This document shows, piece by piece, positions 51,917 to 61,677 of a DNA stretch of 64,000 nt. Source of the DNA: an uncultured Flavobacteriaceae bacterium (GTDB lineage Bacteria > Bacteroidota > Bacteroidia > Flavobacteriales > Flavobacteriaceae); assembly GCA_947497245.1 (NCBI GenBank), contig CANMFO010000001.1, positions 620,001 to 684,000 on the forward strand. The letters are read 5' to 3'. The notes beneath the pieces were generated by a model, which searched no databases, had not been told where the DNA came from, and worked only from the letters and a program-made list of their open reading frames with translations. The position numbers were made by a program, and so were the translations under genes. Position 1 is the first letter of the stretch, and each line of letters begins with the position of its first letter.

Positions 51917-52810
51917 ATGAAATTCGGAAAAGTAGAACAACCGGAATTGATAGATTTCACCTTCCCACAAGACCACCCTGGGACCGAAGTGGTACTGTCC
52001 AAGCACAGGAACGAAGGTCCGGTCAGCATTTTTATCGGCTGCGCAAAATGGAACCGTCAAGATCTAAAGAACTTTTATCCAAGGGGTACCAAGGACGAAT
52101 TGGTGTACTATGCCTCGCAGTTCAACAGTATTGAGCTCAATGCCACTTTTTATAGGATCTTCCCCGGGGAACAATATGAGAAATGGTACGACAAGACCCC
52201 AGCTGGGTTTAAGTTTTTCCCCAAGATATCACAGGATATCAGTCACTTGCGCCGCCTCAACGAAGCGGTCTACCCCATTGTGGACCGGTATTTGGAGGTT
52301 ACCGCCAATCTCAAGGAAAAATTGGGAACCATCTTTTTGCAGTTGCACGGCAATTTTGGTCCGAAGAATTGGGATAGGGTAGTGCGCTTTGCCGAATACT
52401 GGCCAAAAGAATTTCCCTTGGCAATGGAGTTCCGGCATACCGACTGGTTCACGGACGAAAAAGTGGCCAATGAACTTTTCCATTTGCTGGAGACCCACAA
52501 TATTGCCAATGTTCTGGTGGACACAGCGGGCCGACGCGATCTGATGCATATGCGACTGACCAACAACGAGGCCTTTGTTCGCTATGTGGGGGCCAACCAC
52601 GAAACCGATTATGCGCGTTTGGACCATTGGGTGGACCGATTGTCGGAATGGCGGGACAAGGGGTTGCGAAACATCCATTTTTTTGTCCATCAAAATCTGG
52701 AATTGGCCTCTCCATTGCTATCGGCATATTTCATTGAAAAACTGAACAAGAAACTGGGCTGTGACCTCAAGGTGCCGCAGACCCTGGCAAAACCCAAGAC
52801 CCTTTTCTGA
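51917..52810 (+). CDS. DUF72 family protein
   Basis: A 297-residue TIM-barrel-like DUF72 protein. Typical blocks are PVSIFIGCAKWNRQDLKNFY near residue 38, FNSIELNATFYRIFPGEQYE near 70, KFFPKISQDISH near 100 and AMEFRHTDWFTDEKV near 175. The C-terminal part with NIHFFVHQNLELASPLLSAY holds conserved polar residues. The biochemical role of the family is not settled. No operon partner is evident. Confidence 0.92.
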   Translation: MKFGKVEQPELIDFTFPQDHPGTEVVLSKHRNEGPVSIFIGCAKWNRQDLKNFYPRGTKDELVYYASQFNSIELNATFYRIFPGEQYEKWYDKTPAGFKFFPKISQDISHLRRLNEAVYPIVDRYLEVTANLKEKLGTIFLQLHGNFGPKNWDRVVRFAEYWPKEFPLAMEFRHTDWFTDEKVANELFHLLETHNIANVLVDTAGRRDLMHMRLTNNEAFVRYVGANHETDYARLDHWVDRLSEWRDKGLRNIHFFVHQNLELASPLLSAYFIEKLNKKLGCDLKVPQTLAKPKTLF

Positions 52811-53242
52811 CCACCGTCTTTATGAAAGGCGATGTACGGAGAGAGGCTATAGATGCTCCATCAGGGTGATGGCGGAAAGAAAAAGGTACAAAATGTACTT
52901 CAACAAGGTTAGCATTGCATCTCGTGTTAGGCAGTATAAATATACAGATTCAACCTTCGGATAATTAGACCATTAAGACAAGTTTATCATAGGATTAACA
53001 AACTTTACCAATTGATTGCCATTTTGCGCTGCAGCGGGTACTGTGCACCGCAACGGTTGAAAAACGCTTTTTGGCCTACGCTTAAGGATCGGTTGTGCGA
53101 TGGGCAGAAATGGAACCTCTCTTTTGCATTATTGCCGAAAAATCGGATTCCTATTATAGGACTGATAAATCGTTCCTGATTTTTGGCCGGGACGTATGTC
53201 TTCCCGTACCGGTTGCTTAATTTTACGGTTAAAAGACACAAA
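52811..53242. other. 432-bp intergenic region without recognisable feature
   Basis: Between the DUF72 and thioesterase genes, both on the plus strand. No protein-like frame longer than about 30 codons, no hairpin and no repeat was noticed. A weak TAATTTTA element about 20 bp before the thioesterase start may be its -7. Confidence 0.5.
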
Positions 53243-53641
53243 ATGAGGTTTCATACTAGGAAATGGGTAAAGCCCGAGGATCTGAATGCCAATGAAACAC
53301 TGTTCGGTGGTACTGTGCTGGCCTGGATCGATGAGGAAGCTGCCCTTTACAGCGTTATACAGCTGGAAAACAAAAAAGTGGTCACCAAATATATGTCGGA
53401 AATCAACTTCATGAGTTCCGCCCGACAAGGCGATATCGTTGAGATCGGTATCGATGTGGTGAAATTTGGAAAATCGTCCTTGACCTTGAATTGTGAGGTG
53501 CGCAACAAAATGACGCGGGAAACCATCGTTACGGTCGACAACATTATTATGGTGAACCTGGATGGGGAGGGCAAACCGAAGCCCCATGGAAAGACCAAGG
53601 TCGAATTTGTGAAAAACCGCTTGGGCCATGAAGGGGATTAA
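53243..53641 (+). CDS. acyl-CoA thioesterase, hotdog fold
   Basis: A 132-residue hotdog-fold protein of the YciA/BFIT type. LNANETLFGGTVLAWIDEEA carries the active-site Asp in the central helix, and VTKYMSEINFMSSARQGDIV continues the CoA-binding region. It cleaves acyl-CoA thioesters in the cytoplasm, usually as an oligomer. ATG 53243 (MRFHTRKW) is the family-like start. The stop codon overlaps by three bases the convergent dipeptidase stop (53638-53641). Confidence 0.88.
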   Translation: MRFHTRKWVKPEDLNANETLFGGTVLAWIDEEAALYSVIQLENKKVVTKYMSEINFMSSARQGDIVEIGIDVVKFGKSSLTLNCEVRNKMTRETIVTVDNIIMVNLDGEGKPKPHGKTKVEFVKNRLGHEGD

Positions 53642-54927
53642 CCTTTTTGCAAGCTCTCGGCAACGGCCTGTACCTCATCGAGCACCCGTAAAAGATTGCC
53701 GCCCCAAAGTTTGGCGATTTCCTCCTCGGTGTAGCCCCGTTTAACAAGTTCCAGTGTCACATTAAAGGTTTCCGAGGCGTCCATCCAACCCGAGATACCT
53801 CCACCACCATCGAAATCGGAACTGATCCCTACATGATCAATACCCATTACCCGGACCATATGGTCGATATGGTTCGCAAAATCCGATACGTCCACTGCCG
53901 GTGGTGCCTCCTTGTTGTCGGCAATGAGCGCTTCCACCACGGACTCTACCTTGGATGAATTTTCCATCCAGGCCTTCTTTTGGGTGTCGGTAAGCGTGGA
54001 AAGATCTTTGGACCCGTATCCCACCAATCCCAGGGAATCCGCTACCTGTCTGCGTACATTACCGATATATTCCGTTCGGGCATCATTCTTTTCCGTGTTC
54101 AGATAGGCGTCAAAAGCAACGGTCTGTACGACGCCACCATTTTCCTTGATCAGCCTCAACTGGTCATCGTCCAGGTTTCGACTGTGGTCGCACAAGGCCC
54201 TGGCTGAAGAATGCGAGGCAATGATGGGGGCTTTGGAAAGGGCGATCATCTGTTCCATGGATTTTTTGGAAGGATGGGAAATATCGATCATTATCCCTAG
54301 TCTATTCATCTCTGCTACAGCTTTTTTTCCCATGTCACTTAAACCATTATGTAACCATTGTCCGTCCGCTTCGCCCGTGTTTGAATCACAGAACTGACTG
54401 TGTCCGTTATGGGACAGCGAAATGTACCGTGCGCCCAAGGCGTGGTACGCTTCAAAGTTGGACAGGTCCTCCCCGATGGGGTAGGCGTTCTCCACTCCGA
54501 TCATGGCCGCTTTTTTGCCCGAAGCATCGATTCTACGGACATCCTTGGAGTTTAGGGCCAATTCAATTTGATCCGGTGCAAGTTCCCCACAGAGTCGATG
54601 AATGGCCTCGAACTTGGCCATCGCATTGTCCTGTGCCCTGGCATATCCCTGGGCGTTCAGCGAATCCTGTCCGGTATAGACGATGAGCCAGGCGACATCC
54701 AGTCCGCCCTCCTGCATTTTGGGCAGGTTTACCTGGGTTTCGAGCCGTTGGGTGTAGTTGACGCTATCCGTAAAGTTTTCCACGTTGATGTCGTCATGGG
54801 TGTCAATGGTAATGACACTTTCGTGGATTCTTTTAGCCTTTTCCTCCATGGTTTCGGTCGCTTCTTTTTTGGCTTCTTGGCACGAAAACAGTGCTGAAAT
54901 ACACAACAGCAGGGCGCAATACTTCAT
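53638..54927 (-). CDS. membrane dipeptidase-type (M19) lipoprotein
   Basis: A 429-residue zinc dipeptidase of peptidase family M19. The signal peptide ends in a lipobox-like LFSC. Metal ligands: H-x-D in TIDTHDDINVE, Glu in MIGVENAYPIGED, His in ISLSHNGHSQF and in ASHSSARALCDH, and Asp in GISSDFDGGGG. Members cleave L-Xaa-(D/L)-Xaa dipeptides or beta-lactam-like amides. Start chosen at ATG 54927 (MKYCALLL); the upstream in-frame ATG 54981 adds residues without signal character. Convergent with the thioesterase. Confidence 0.93.
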   Translation of the reverse strand: MKYCALLLCISALFSCQEAKKEATETMEEKAKRIHESVITIDTHDDINVENFTDSVNYTQRLETQVNLPKMQEGGLDVAWLIVYTGQDSLNAQGYARAQDNAMAKFEAIHRLCGELAPDQIELALNSKDVRRIDASGKKAAMIGVENAYPIGEDLSNFEAYHALGARYISLSHNGHSQFCDSNTGEADGQWLHNGLSDMGKKAVAEMNRLGIMIDISHPSKKSMEQMIALSKAPIIASHSSARALCDHSRNLDDDQLRLIKENGGVVQTVAFDAYLNTEKNDARTEYIGNVRRQVADSLGLVGYGSKDLSTLTDTQKKAWMENSSKVESVVEALIADNKEAPPAVDVSDFANHIDHMVRVMGIDHVGISSDFDGGGGISGWMDASETFNVTLELVKRGYTEEEIAKLWGGNLLRVLDEVQAVAESLQKG

Positions 54928-55115
54928 ATTGTTGGAATTTAGACCTACAAATAAAGCAATTTGACAACACATTCCGGGCATTCGGTAACATTTAATTGCA
55001 AGCGATACTTTAATTGGTGAATTTTAACCGATTAGCCTCAAGAAACGTTTAACGAATCAATGGTGGCCCACAATAAAACCGAAGATTTTAGCAGATAACC
55101 AAATCAAATCCCCCT

Positions 55116-56903
55116 TTGAAATTGAAAGACCTACTTTCCCAATTATCACACATTGAATCCTTGCTGAACGCGTTTTCATTTGAAGAACTGAGTTCCAGTG
55201 AGGCGAGCGAGCTCAAAGCATCTTTTACTTCCTTCAAGGCACAGGTCCACGAAAAAATATTGGGCCCTGTTGAGGTTTCCAATGGAAATACGGCCCTGGC
55301 CCACAATTTGGAGGGCGGTGGTGTCCATGAAAGCACGAAGACCGGTTTCATGGCAGAAGAGGCCAACCTGATCGCCAATGTAAGCCATGAAATACGCACC
55401 CCCCTGAACGGCATTATAGGCTTTACCGACTTGCTAAAGGAGGATGCCCTGGGCGAAACACAGCTCGAACGGGTCAATGCCATAGAGACGGCCTCATACT
55501 CCCTGCTGGAGATTATCAATGAACTTCTGGAGTTCTCCAAGCTATCGGCCGGCCTAGAGCCCTTCGAGAGTATCGACTTCAGTTTTCACGGGCTCATCAG
55601 AGATGTTGTCTACCTGTGCAAGACGCTGATCGTCAGGAAAAAAGTGGACTTGGAAATTGATATGGATCCTGCCATACCCGAAGTGCTTGTCGGTGACCCG
55701 GCAAAGCTCAGCCAGATACTGCTGAACCTATTGGGCAATGCCATTAAGTTTGTGGAGGAAGGTGAAATTGCCTTGAAAATCCTTCTCAAAAAGGAAAAAA
55801 ACGACCAATTGTTGTTGGAGTTTGTCGTTGTCGACAACGGAATCGGAATCGACGAGGCACAGCTACCCTTTATTTTTGATTCCTTCAGACAGGCCGAACA
55901 CGATACCTCGGACAAATATGGGGGGTCCGGCCTGGGCCTGTCCATCGTGAAGCAGATTATTCTGAACCTCGGTGGCGATATCAGTGTTTCCAGCAACCTG
56001 GGTCAGGGCACCACCTTCAAATTCGTACTGCCCTACACGATAGGTGACAAGACGAAACTACCGAGAAAAAACCAGGACAAAAACCACTTGAGGGAAGGGG
56101 CCAAGCTCGTTAAGGGCATGGGGATACTGGTCTTTGAGGACAACCTACTGAACCAAAGATTGATAGAGCAACGCTTAAAGGTGTGGGGCTGCCGGGTCTA
56201 TGTTACCGATAACTGCCAATACGGTCTGCATATTTTGAACCAGCACCCCATCGACATTGTTCTAATGGACCTAAGAATGCCTGGTATGAGCGGTTTTGAA
56301 GTGGCCGAACGCATCCGAAACGTGAAAAACGAAACGGTAAAACAAATACCCATTATTGCCCTTACCGCCGATTTCACGATCCAGGACAAGGAAAAATCGG
56401 ACTTGAACGGCATTAACGACTATATCCTAAAACCGTACAGTCCGGATGAACTGTTGTTGAAATTGGTTAAAAACAAAAGCGCTATGAAAAAGATCGAAAG
56501 CGATGGGGAATTGCAGTTGACCACAGGGTCACAAGAGGTATCGGAACCAAAAGAACTGTCCTTGAAATCCGTTTTTGAGGATTGTATGGGCCAAATGGAC
56601 CTATTGGATGAGTTGGTGCGCCTGTACAAGCAGAACGCGCTGGAATTCATAGGTGCGGCAAAGTGCCATTTACAGAACAGGGATTTTGAAGCGCTCGAGT
56701 TTGTACTTCACAAAATCAAATCGGGGCTGGCGATGATGCAGACCGACAGTCTACATTCCTTGGTGGTGCAAATGCACCATGGTTGCAAACACGAAAGGGA
56801 TCTGAAGCATTTGGAGTTCCTTTATGGGTGTTTTCTGGAGGAATACCCGAAAATAGAGAAGATGATCGATGAAGCTGTGGACAAGCTCAGAAAGAACCAA
56901 TAG
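55116..56903 (+). CDS. hybrid histidine kinase with REC and HPt domains
   Basis: A 595-residue soluble phosphorelay protein without transmembrane helix or known sensor domain. Domains: N-terminal helical part (1-80), HisKA with H91 in NVSHEIRTPLNGIIG, HATPase (N box LLNLLGNAIKFV, G boxes VVDNGIGID and GGSGLGLSIV), REC with D385 (VLMDLRMPGMSG) and C-terminal HPt with H532 (VLHKIKSGLAMM). All phosphotransfer residues for a full His-Asp-His relay are there. No ATG exists between the upstream stop (55089) and the HisKA domain, so it starts at TTG 55116 or 55122. The REC-only gene 8 bp downstream is the natural last Asp. Confidence 0.93.
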   Translation: MKLKDLLSQLSHIESLLNAFSFEELSSSEASELKASFTSFKAQVHEKILGPVEVSNGNTALAHNLEGGGVHESTKTGFMAEEANLIANVSHEIRTPLNGIIGFTDLLKEDALGETQLERVNAIETASYSLLEIINELLEFSKLSAGLEPFESIDFSFHGLIRDVVYLCKTLIVRKKVDLEIDMDPAIPEVLVGDPAKLSQILLNLLGNAIKFVEEGEIALKILLKKEKNDQLLLEFVVVDNGIGIDEAQLPFIFDSFRQAEHDTSDKYGGSGLGLSIVKQIILNLGGDISVSSNLGQGTTFKFVLPYTIGDKTKLPRKNQDKNHLREGAKLVKGMGILVFEDNLLNQRLIEQRLKVWGCRVYVTDNCQYGLHILNQHPIDIVLMDLRMPGMSGFEVAERIRNVKNETVKQIPIIALTADFTIQDKEKSDLNGINDYILKPYSPDELLLKLVKNKSAMKKIESDGELQLTTGSQEVSEPKELSLKSVFEDCMGQMDLLDELVRLYKQNALEFIGAAKCHLQNRDFEALEFVLHKIKSGLAMMQTDSLHSLVVQMHHGCKHERDLKHLEFLYGCFLEEYPKIEKMIDEAVDKLRKNQ

Positions 56904-56911
56904 AAAAAGCG

Positions 56912-57286
56912 ATGATGGAAAAGAAAAAGCTCTTACTGGCCGAGGATGACGAATTGTTGGCCTCTTTGCTCAACTTTCGACTTGAAAAAGGCGGGTACAG
57001 GGTCACTTTGTCCAATAATGGCAAGGAGGTAAAGGAAGAACTGGCAAGGGAACTGCCCGATATTATCGTCAGTGACATCATGATGCCCTACTTCTCCGGA
57101 ATCGAACTTATTGATTTTGTCAGAAACGAACTGGGATCCAGTATCCCCATCATCATCATCTCCTCCGCTGGAAATGAGGAAAACGTACTGAGTGCTTTTG
57201 AACTGGGCGCCAATGATTTCATATCAAAACCGGTGAGCCCCTCCGAACTGATGGTCCGGGTGGCCAGGGAATTGAACAAAACATAA
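56912..57286 (+). CDS. REC-only response regulator, end of the phosphorelay
   Basis: A 124-residue receiver domain with no output domain: acidic D12/D13 (LLLAEDDELLAS), phosphoacceptor D55 (IIVSDIMMPYFSG), Ser in IIIISSAGNEE and Lys in DFISKPVSPSE. It sits 8 bp after the HPt-ending kinase and 1 bp before the HEAT-repeat gene. Because no DNA-binding domain is present, it probably controls a protein partner; the membrane HEAT protein is the prime candidate (inference). Confidence 0.93.
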   Translation: MMEKKKLLLAEDDELLASLLNFRLEKGGYRVTLSNNGKEVKEELARELPDIIVSDIMMPYFSGIELIDFVRNELGSSIPIIIISSAGNEENVLSAFELGANDFISKPVSPSELMVRVARELNKT

Positions 57287-57287
57287 C

Positions 57288-60245
57288 TTGGGCATAGCGC
57301 AATATACATATCAGGGCCATGCGCTCATCAATGCACCCAAGATCCATACGGATCTTTTGTGGGACCTGGCCATATTGTTCGTGGGCCTCTCCATCGTATA
57401 TTTCGTTGCCATTTTTCTTTTCAGGAATTTCCTGTCCACCAAATCGGCAAGGACCACCAAGCTAAAAAGAGAGCTGTCGCCCATGATCAGCGAGTTCATC
57501 TTTTTTGAGGAAGATGCCACAAAGGAGGAAAAGCGCCATTACGTCAACCTTAAAATAGAAATACGGGAGCTGCTCAAGAACGACTTTAACCGAAAAATTG
57601 TGTCTGAAATACTTCTGGACCTCCGCAAGGATGTTTCCGGAAGCGCCCGGAAACGACTTTTCGAGCTCTACAAGGACTTTGGACTGCACTCGGTCTCTTA
57701 CAAGAAACTTAAAAGTTGGCGCTGGGAACAGGTTTCGCAAGGTATTCAAGAACTTACCCAAATGCGGGTGGCAGAATCGTATGGCTTCATTACCAGGTTC
57801 ATTAATGATAAACGGCCCACGATACGCAAACAGGCCGAAATCGCCGTTGTGACCCTGAAACCGGAAGGACTCAACTATTTTCTGGATACCACCAAGCACA
57901 AGATATCGGAATGGCAGCAGCTGAAGTTGCTGGAAGTGGTGCGCAACCAACCCGATTACCTGCCCCCGAGCTTTAAGATATGGCTCACATCCAAGAACAA
58001 GTATGTGGTGCTCTTTGCCCTGCGGCTGATCAAGTACTACGACCAGAACGATGCCAACGCATCCATTATCGAATTGGTAAAACACAGGAACAATCAGATA
58101 AAACAGGAAGCGATCGCCTGTATCAAAACCTTTCATATCGCCAAGGCGGGCGAGACCCTGAAAACGGTTTTTTGGAAATGTACGGCCGATGTCAAGATCG
58201 CCATCTTGGACGCTCTTGGGAGTTTGGGATGTTCAGACGATATAAAATTCATGCAACTTATTGAAAAAAAAGAAATTAACTTTTCTGTAAGAAGTAAAGC
58301 TTTAAGTTCAATAAACATGATATCCCCGGAGAGCATCTTGCCTTCAGAAGGTATTTTGGACACCGGAAACTATCAAATACCGGAGGACATAAAACCCAAA
58401 AAAATGCAGGTGATGAAGTCGGAGCGGACTATGGAGGATGTCATCCAAGTCAATCCTGAAGTTTTGGACCCCATGACGACCATCGCCCAGGGGGATACAG
58501 CGCCCTCGGAAAGTAGCCAAGAAAATACAGAGATCCCCACCCCGGCCGACGCTGAAGCACTTGATGGGCCCGAACCGTCCGGCGAAGGGCCAGAGATCTG
58601 GACCAAAAATTACCCCCCTGTACCGGAGGAAATACTGGAAATGGAAATCGATATGGAAGTGGTTCCGGCCGCATGGGAAGCCCTTGACGAAGATGCGGTT
58701 GCCGAAGAGCCCCGGGAACCAACGGAAACCCGATCTATGGGAGCACTGGACAAGATTGAAAACGATTCCGCACAGGGGGATGGCCCATCAGAAGACATGG
58801 ACTTTGATTTCAGCGTTGACTTTTTGCCCATTGTAAAGAATCTTGGGGATCCAACCACCCTTTCGGAAATAGAGGATGAGTCACTGAAGGTGGAAACACC
58901 CTTAGCTGGAATACCGTTGATCGGTGGGGAAATGGACACCACAGCGTCGCCCTGGGCCTCTGATCCGATTGAAGGGGAGGCGGCCGGTCTTGGGATTCGG
59001 CAAGAGGATTTGAACTTTATTCCCATTGTGGTGGAAAACGACCACAAAGCATCTGTTGCCGGAGGAGAAAAAGAGATCGACCTTTCGGAATTCGAGGTCA
59101 CCGCCCAAGAAGTGACCCCCACGCCATTGCCCATGTCCGCGGAACCCATACTGGATGTATTGGGATTGGAAGTGGATTTCGAGGAAATCGAGGCATCCCG
59201 GGACATTCCCTCCCCGGTGGAAACCGGACCGGCCGATATATTGGACTTACCCGTCGAGATGGAGGGGTTGAACGTACCACCGGCCATCATGGGAAAAGAG
59301 GGAATCGATATTTGGGAGTTGGAAGTGGTTTGGGAGGAAATTGTAGGTGTTGACCGGGAGTCCCTTTGGAACATCGAGGTGGAGCACGAAACCCTTTTCG
59401 CCGAGGGCGGGATAGGGGACCAAGAGCTCCCAAGATGGATTTTGGAAGAAATTTCGGGGCCATCGGTTCCAGGGAAAGACCAAGGGGGAATTAAAATGGA
59501 AGGCCCGGAATGGGAGTCCAAAGAATCCAAAATGATAGATGAACTTGAGGCCTGGATCAAGTTGATTCCCGCTCCGGAATACTACGAAAATGAGATAGAG
59601 GGGCACATGCAGCTTTTGGACGATATTGAGTTGTTTGGTGATGAACGTGAGGTTCCCTTGTTGCAGGAGCTCATGGAAAAAGAGGATAGGCAAGTGGCCC
59701 AATTGCGAATTCGGGATATTATGTCGCGGTTTTCCGGTCAATCCCAAGAAACCGAAAATGATCCGGAAATTCTAACAATGGACGAGTCCAGGGCAACTTA
59801 TAGCATTTTCGAGGAGTTCTTTCGTCCATGCGATACCGAATCCAAACTGATCTTGTTGGATGAAATTGCCCACATAGGGGACGAAAAGGAACTCTACTTT
59901 CTGGAGCGGCTTTTGGAGGACTCCGAACCTCGGATTCGCCAAACGGCCTCCAAAGTCCTGGAGACACTACGGGAGCGCCTGTCCCTGTCCAAAACGGCCT
60001 TAGAGGAAGCGGACCTGGTTTACGACGAAACGGATTTTGATCGGAGGGCCGCCGCCGGATTTGGACAATTGCTCGATGAGATGGAAATAGCCCCGTCCAT
60101 AGCGCCCAGTATTTTCGACATTGGTTTCGAACTGTCAGAAGATTTTGGTGGAAATGGGAAATCCGACACCAAACCAGATGGCGAATCCCTCTTGACCTGG
60201 TTTTGTCCGTTTTCGAAAAAAACAAAATCGAAAGGGAATGGATAG
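57288..60245 (+). CDS. membrane-anchored HEAT-repeat protein with long acidic linker
   Basis: A 985-residue protein. One membrane helix near residues 24-44 (LAILFVGLSIVYFVAIFLF) is followed by HEAT-like helical repeats (about 60-340: FITRFINDKRPTIRKQAEIA, KYVVLFALRLIKYYDQND). A highly acidic, Pro/Gly/Ile-rich region (about 370-750) has repeated LE-[VM]-[DV]-x-EE-like phrases (LGLEVDFEEIEAS, WELEVVWEEIVG). A second HEAT block follows (about 750-910: LILLDEIAHIGDEKELYFLE). No catalytic motif. The start is TTG 57288, 1 bp after the REC gene; no ATG precedes the helix. Its end overlaps the GT2 gene by 8 bp. Likely a cytoplasmic scaffold linking REC and synthase. Confidence 0.85.
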   Translation: MGIAQYTYQGHALINAPKIHTDLLWDLAILFVGLSIVYFVAIFLFRNFLSTKSARTTKLKRELSPMISEFIFFEEDATKEEKRHYVNLKIEIRELLKNDFNRKIVSEILLDLRKDVSGSARKRLFELYKDFGLHSVSYKKLKSWRWEQVSQGIQELTQMRVAESYGFITRFINDKRPTIRKQAEIAVVTLKPEGLNYFLDTTKHKISEWQQLKLLEVVRNQPDYLPPSFKIWLTSKNKYVVLFALRLIKYYDQNDANASIIELVKHRNNQIKQEAIACIKTFHIAKAGETLKTVFWKCTADVKIAILDALGSLGCSDDIKFMQLIEKKEINFSVRSKALSSINMISPESILPSEGILDTGNYQIPEDIKPKKMQVMKSERTMEDVIQVNPEVLDPMTTIAQGDTAPSESSQENTEIPTPADAEALDGPEPSGEGPEIWTKNYPPVPEEILEMEIDMEVVPAAWEALDEDAVAEEPREPTETRSMGALDKIENDSAQGDGPSEDMDFDFSVDFLPIVKNLGDPTTLSEIEDESLKVETPLAGIPLIGGEMDTTASPWASDPIEGEAAGLGIRQEDLNFIPIVVENDHKASVAGGEKEIDLSEFEVTAQEVTPTPLPMSAEPILDVLGLEVDFEEIEASRDIPSPVETGPADILDLPVEMEGLNVPPAIMGKEGIDIWELEVVWEEIVGVDRESLWNIEVEHETLFAEGGIGDQELPRWILEEISGPSVPGKDQGGIKMEGPEWESKESKMIDELEAWIKLIPAPEYYENEIEGHMQLLDDIELFGDEREVPLLQELMEKEDRQVAQLRIRDIMSRFSGQSQETENDPEILTMDESRATYSIFEEFFRPCDTESKLILLDEIAHIGDEKELYFLERLLEDSEPRIRQTASKVLETLRERLSLSKTALEEADLVYDETDFDRRAAAGFGQLLDEMEIAPSIAPSIFDIGFELSEDFGGNGKSDTKPDGESLLTWFCPFSKKTKSKGNG

Positions 60246-61668
60246 TGAAGTGTTCAAAATCGTACTGGACTACATAAACGTAGTTTTCTTCACGTTTACG
60301 GTGGTGCTGTTTTCCATGTTCAGCATTATGGGCTACCTCTCCACGCGAAATTCCATCCATTATAGAAACAAGAACAGCTTTGGCGACCTTTCCAAGGTCA
60401 TGGCATCGCCCTTGGCCCCGAGCATCACCATAGTTGCCCCGGCCTACAACGAAGGGCTCACTATTGTGGAGAACATCCGTTCCCTGTTGTCCCTGCGCTA
60501 TGTCAACTACGAAGTAATGGTAGTGAACGATGGAAGTAAGGACGATACCTTGGAAAAAATGATTGCGGCTTACGATCTGGTTAAGGTAGAACAGGAAATA
60601 GACCCGAATTGGAGATCCAAGCCCATAAGGGGGATTTATAGGTCAAAACAGCGTTCGTTCTCCAAGTTAACCGTCATAGATAAGGAAAACGGCGGTAAGT
60701 CCGATGCCCTGAATACGGGCATGGCGCTGTCGGACAGCAAATTTGTTGGCTGTATCGATGTGGATTGCCTATTGTTGCCCGATGCCCTGCTGCACGTCGT
60801 AAAATCGTTCTACCAACGTTCCGGAAAGCGGGTCATAGCGGTGGGTGGGGTAATACGAGTTGCCAACTCCTGCGTAATTCAGGGAGGACAGTTGGAGGAA
60901 ATCCGATTGCCCACCAGCTGGTTGGCGCGCTTCCAGTTGTTGGAATATACCCGTTCGTTCATTCTGGGAAGGATGGCTTGGGGACGTATTGATAGCCTTC
61001 TCATTATTTCCGGGGCCTTTGGCTTCTTCGACCGTGAGGTGGCCATGGCCGTAGGGGGCTATGATACCGGTACCGTAGGGGAGGATATGGAAATCGTTTT
61101 TAGGATGCGTCGCTTTATGCATGACCACAGATTGCCGTATACCGTAGAGTATATTCCCGATTCGCTCTGTTGGACCGAAGTTCCTGAAGATCTTGAAATT
61201 TTGGTGAACCAAAGAGACCGTTGGGCCCGCGGCAACTTGGAGACCTTGAATACCCATAAGGACATGTTTTTCAACTCGAAATACGGCCGGCTCGGGCTCA
61301 TTAGCTATCCCTATTGGTTTTTTTATGAATGGCTCGCGCCTTTGTTGGAGTTCTTCGGATTTATCTCCATTGTGCTCTTTTATTATCTGGGGATATTGAA
61401 TTGGGACTTTTTCATTGCCATATCGGTAACAGTCTACCTGTTCTCCGTAATGTTCTCGTTCTATGCCATTCTTTGGGACGTTTATTCCTATAACGAATAT
61501 AAAAAGACCAAGGACATTCTGATCTTAATGTTCTGTGCACTTGTGGAACCTTTTACTTTTCACCCCATAGTGGTCTGGGCGGCCATTCGAGGGAATTATA
61601 AAAAATTGTTTAAGATAAAATCAGGCTGGGGGTCACAGATCCGCAAGGGATTTGCCAAAGCCGCGTAA
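60238..61668 (+). CDS. processive family 2 glycosyltransferase (glycan synthase)
   Basis: A 476-residue inner-membrane synthase. One N-terminal helix (about 9-33), a cytoplasmic GT-A domain and three C-terminal helices (about 360-455). The processive-GT2 motifs are complete: D97 (VNDGSKDD), D174/D176 (IDVDC), D283 (VGEDMEIVF) and QRDRW (325-329), the Q(Q/R)xRW of cellulose-, hyaluronan- and poly-N-acetylglucosamine synthases. No PilZ domain is present, so c-di-GMP control of the usual kind is not evident. It overlaps the HEAT gene by 8 bp. Polymer identity cannot be read from sequence. Confidence 0.93.
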   Translation: MDSEVFKIVLDYINVVFFTFTVVLFSMFSIMGYLSTRNSIHYRNKNSFGDLSKVMASPLAPSITIVAPAYNEGLTIVENIRSLLSLRYVNYEVMVVNDGSKDDTLEKMIAAYDLVKVEQEIDPNWRSKPIRGIYRSKQRSFSKLTVIDKENGGKSDALNTGMALSDSKFVGCIDVDCLLLPDALLHVVKSFYQRSGKRVIAVGGVIRVANSCVIQGGQLEEIRLPTSWLARFQLLEYTRSFILGRMAWGRIDSLLIISGAFGFFDREVAMAVGGYDTGTVGEDMEIVFRMRRFMHDHRLPYTVEYIPDSLCWTEVPEDLEILVNQRDRWARGNLETLNTHKDMFFNSKYGRLGLISYPYWFFYEWLAPLLEFFGFISIVLFYYLGILNWDFFIAISVTVYLFSVMFSFYAILWDVYSYNEYKKTKDILILMFCALVEPFTFHPIVVWAAIRGNYKKLFKIKSGWGSQIRKGFAKAA

Positions 61669-61677
61669 CGGAGAGTC

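Noticed and set aside
58610-59560. 316-codon Ser/Pro-rich minus-strand frame opposite the HEAT protein linker
   Set aside because: It is the reverse reading of the acidic linker; low complexity and no start context.
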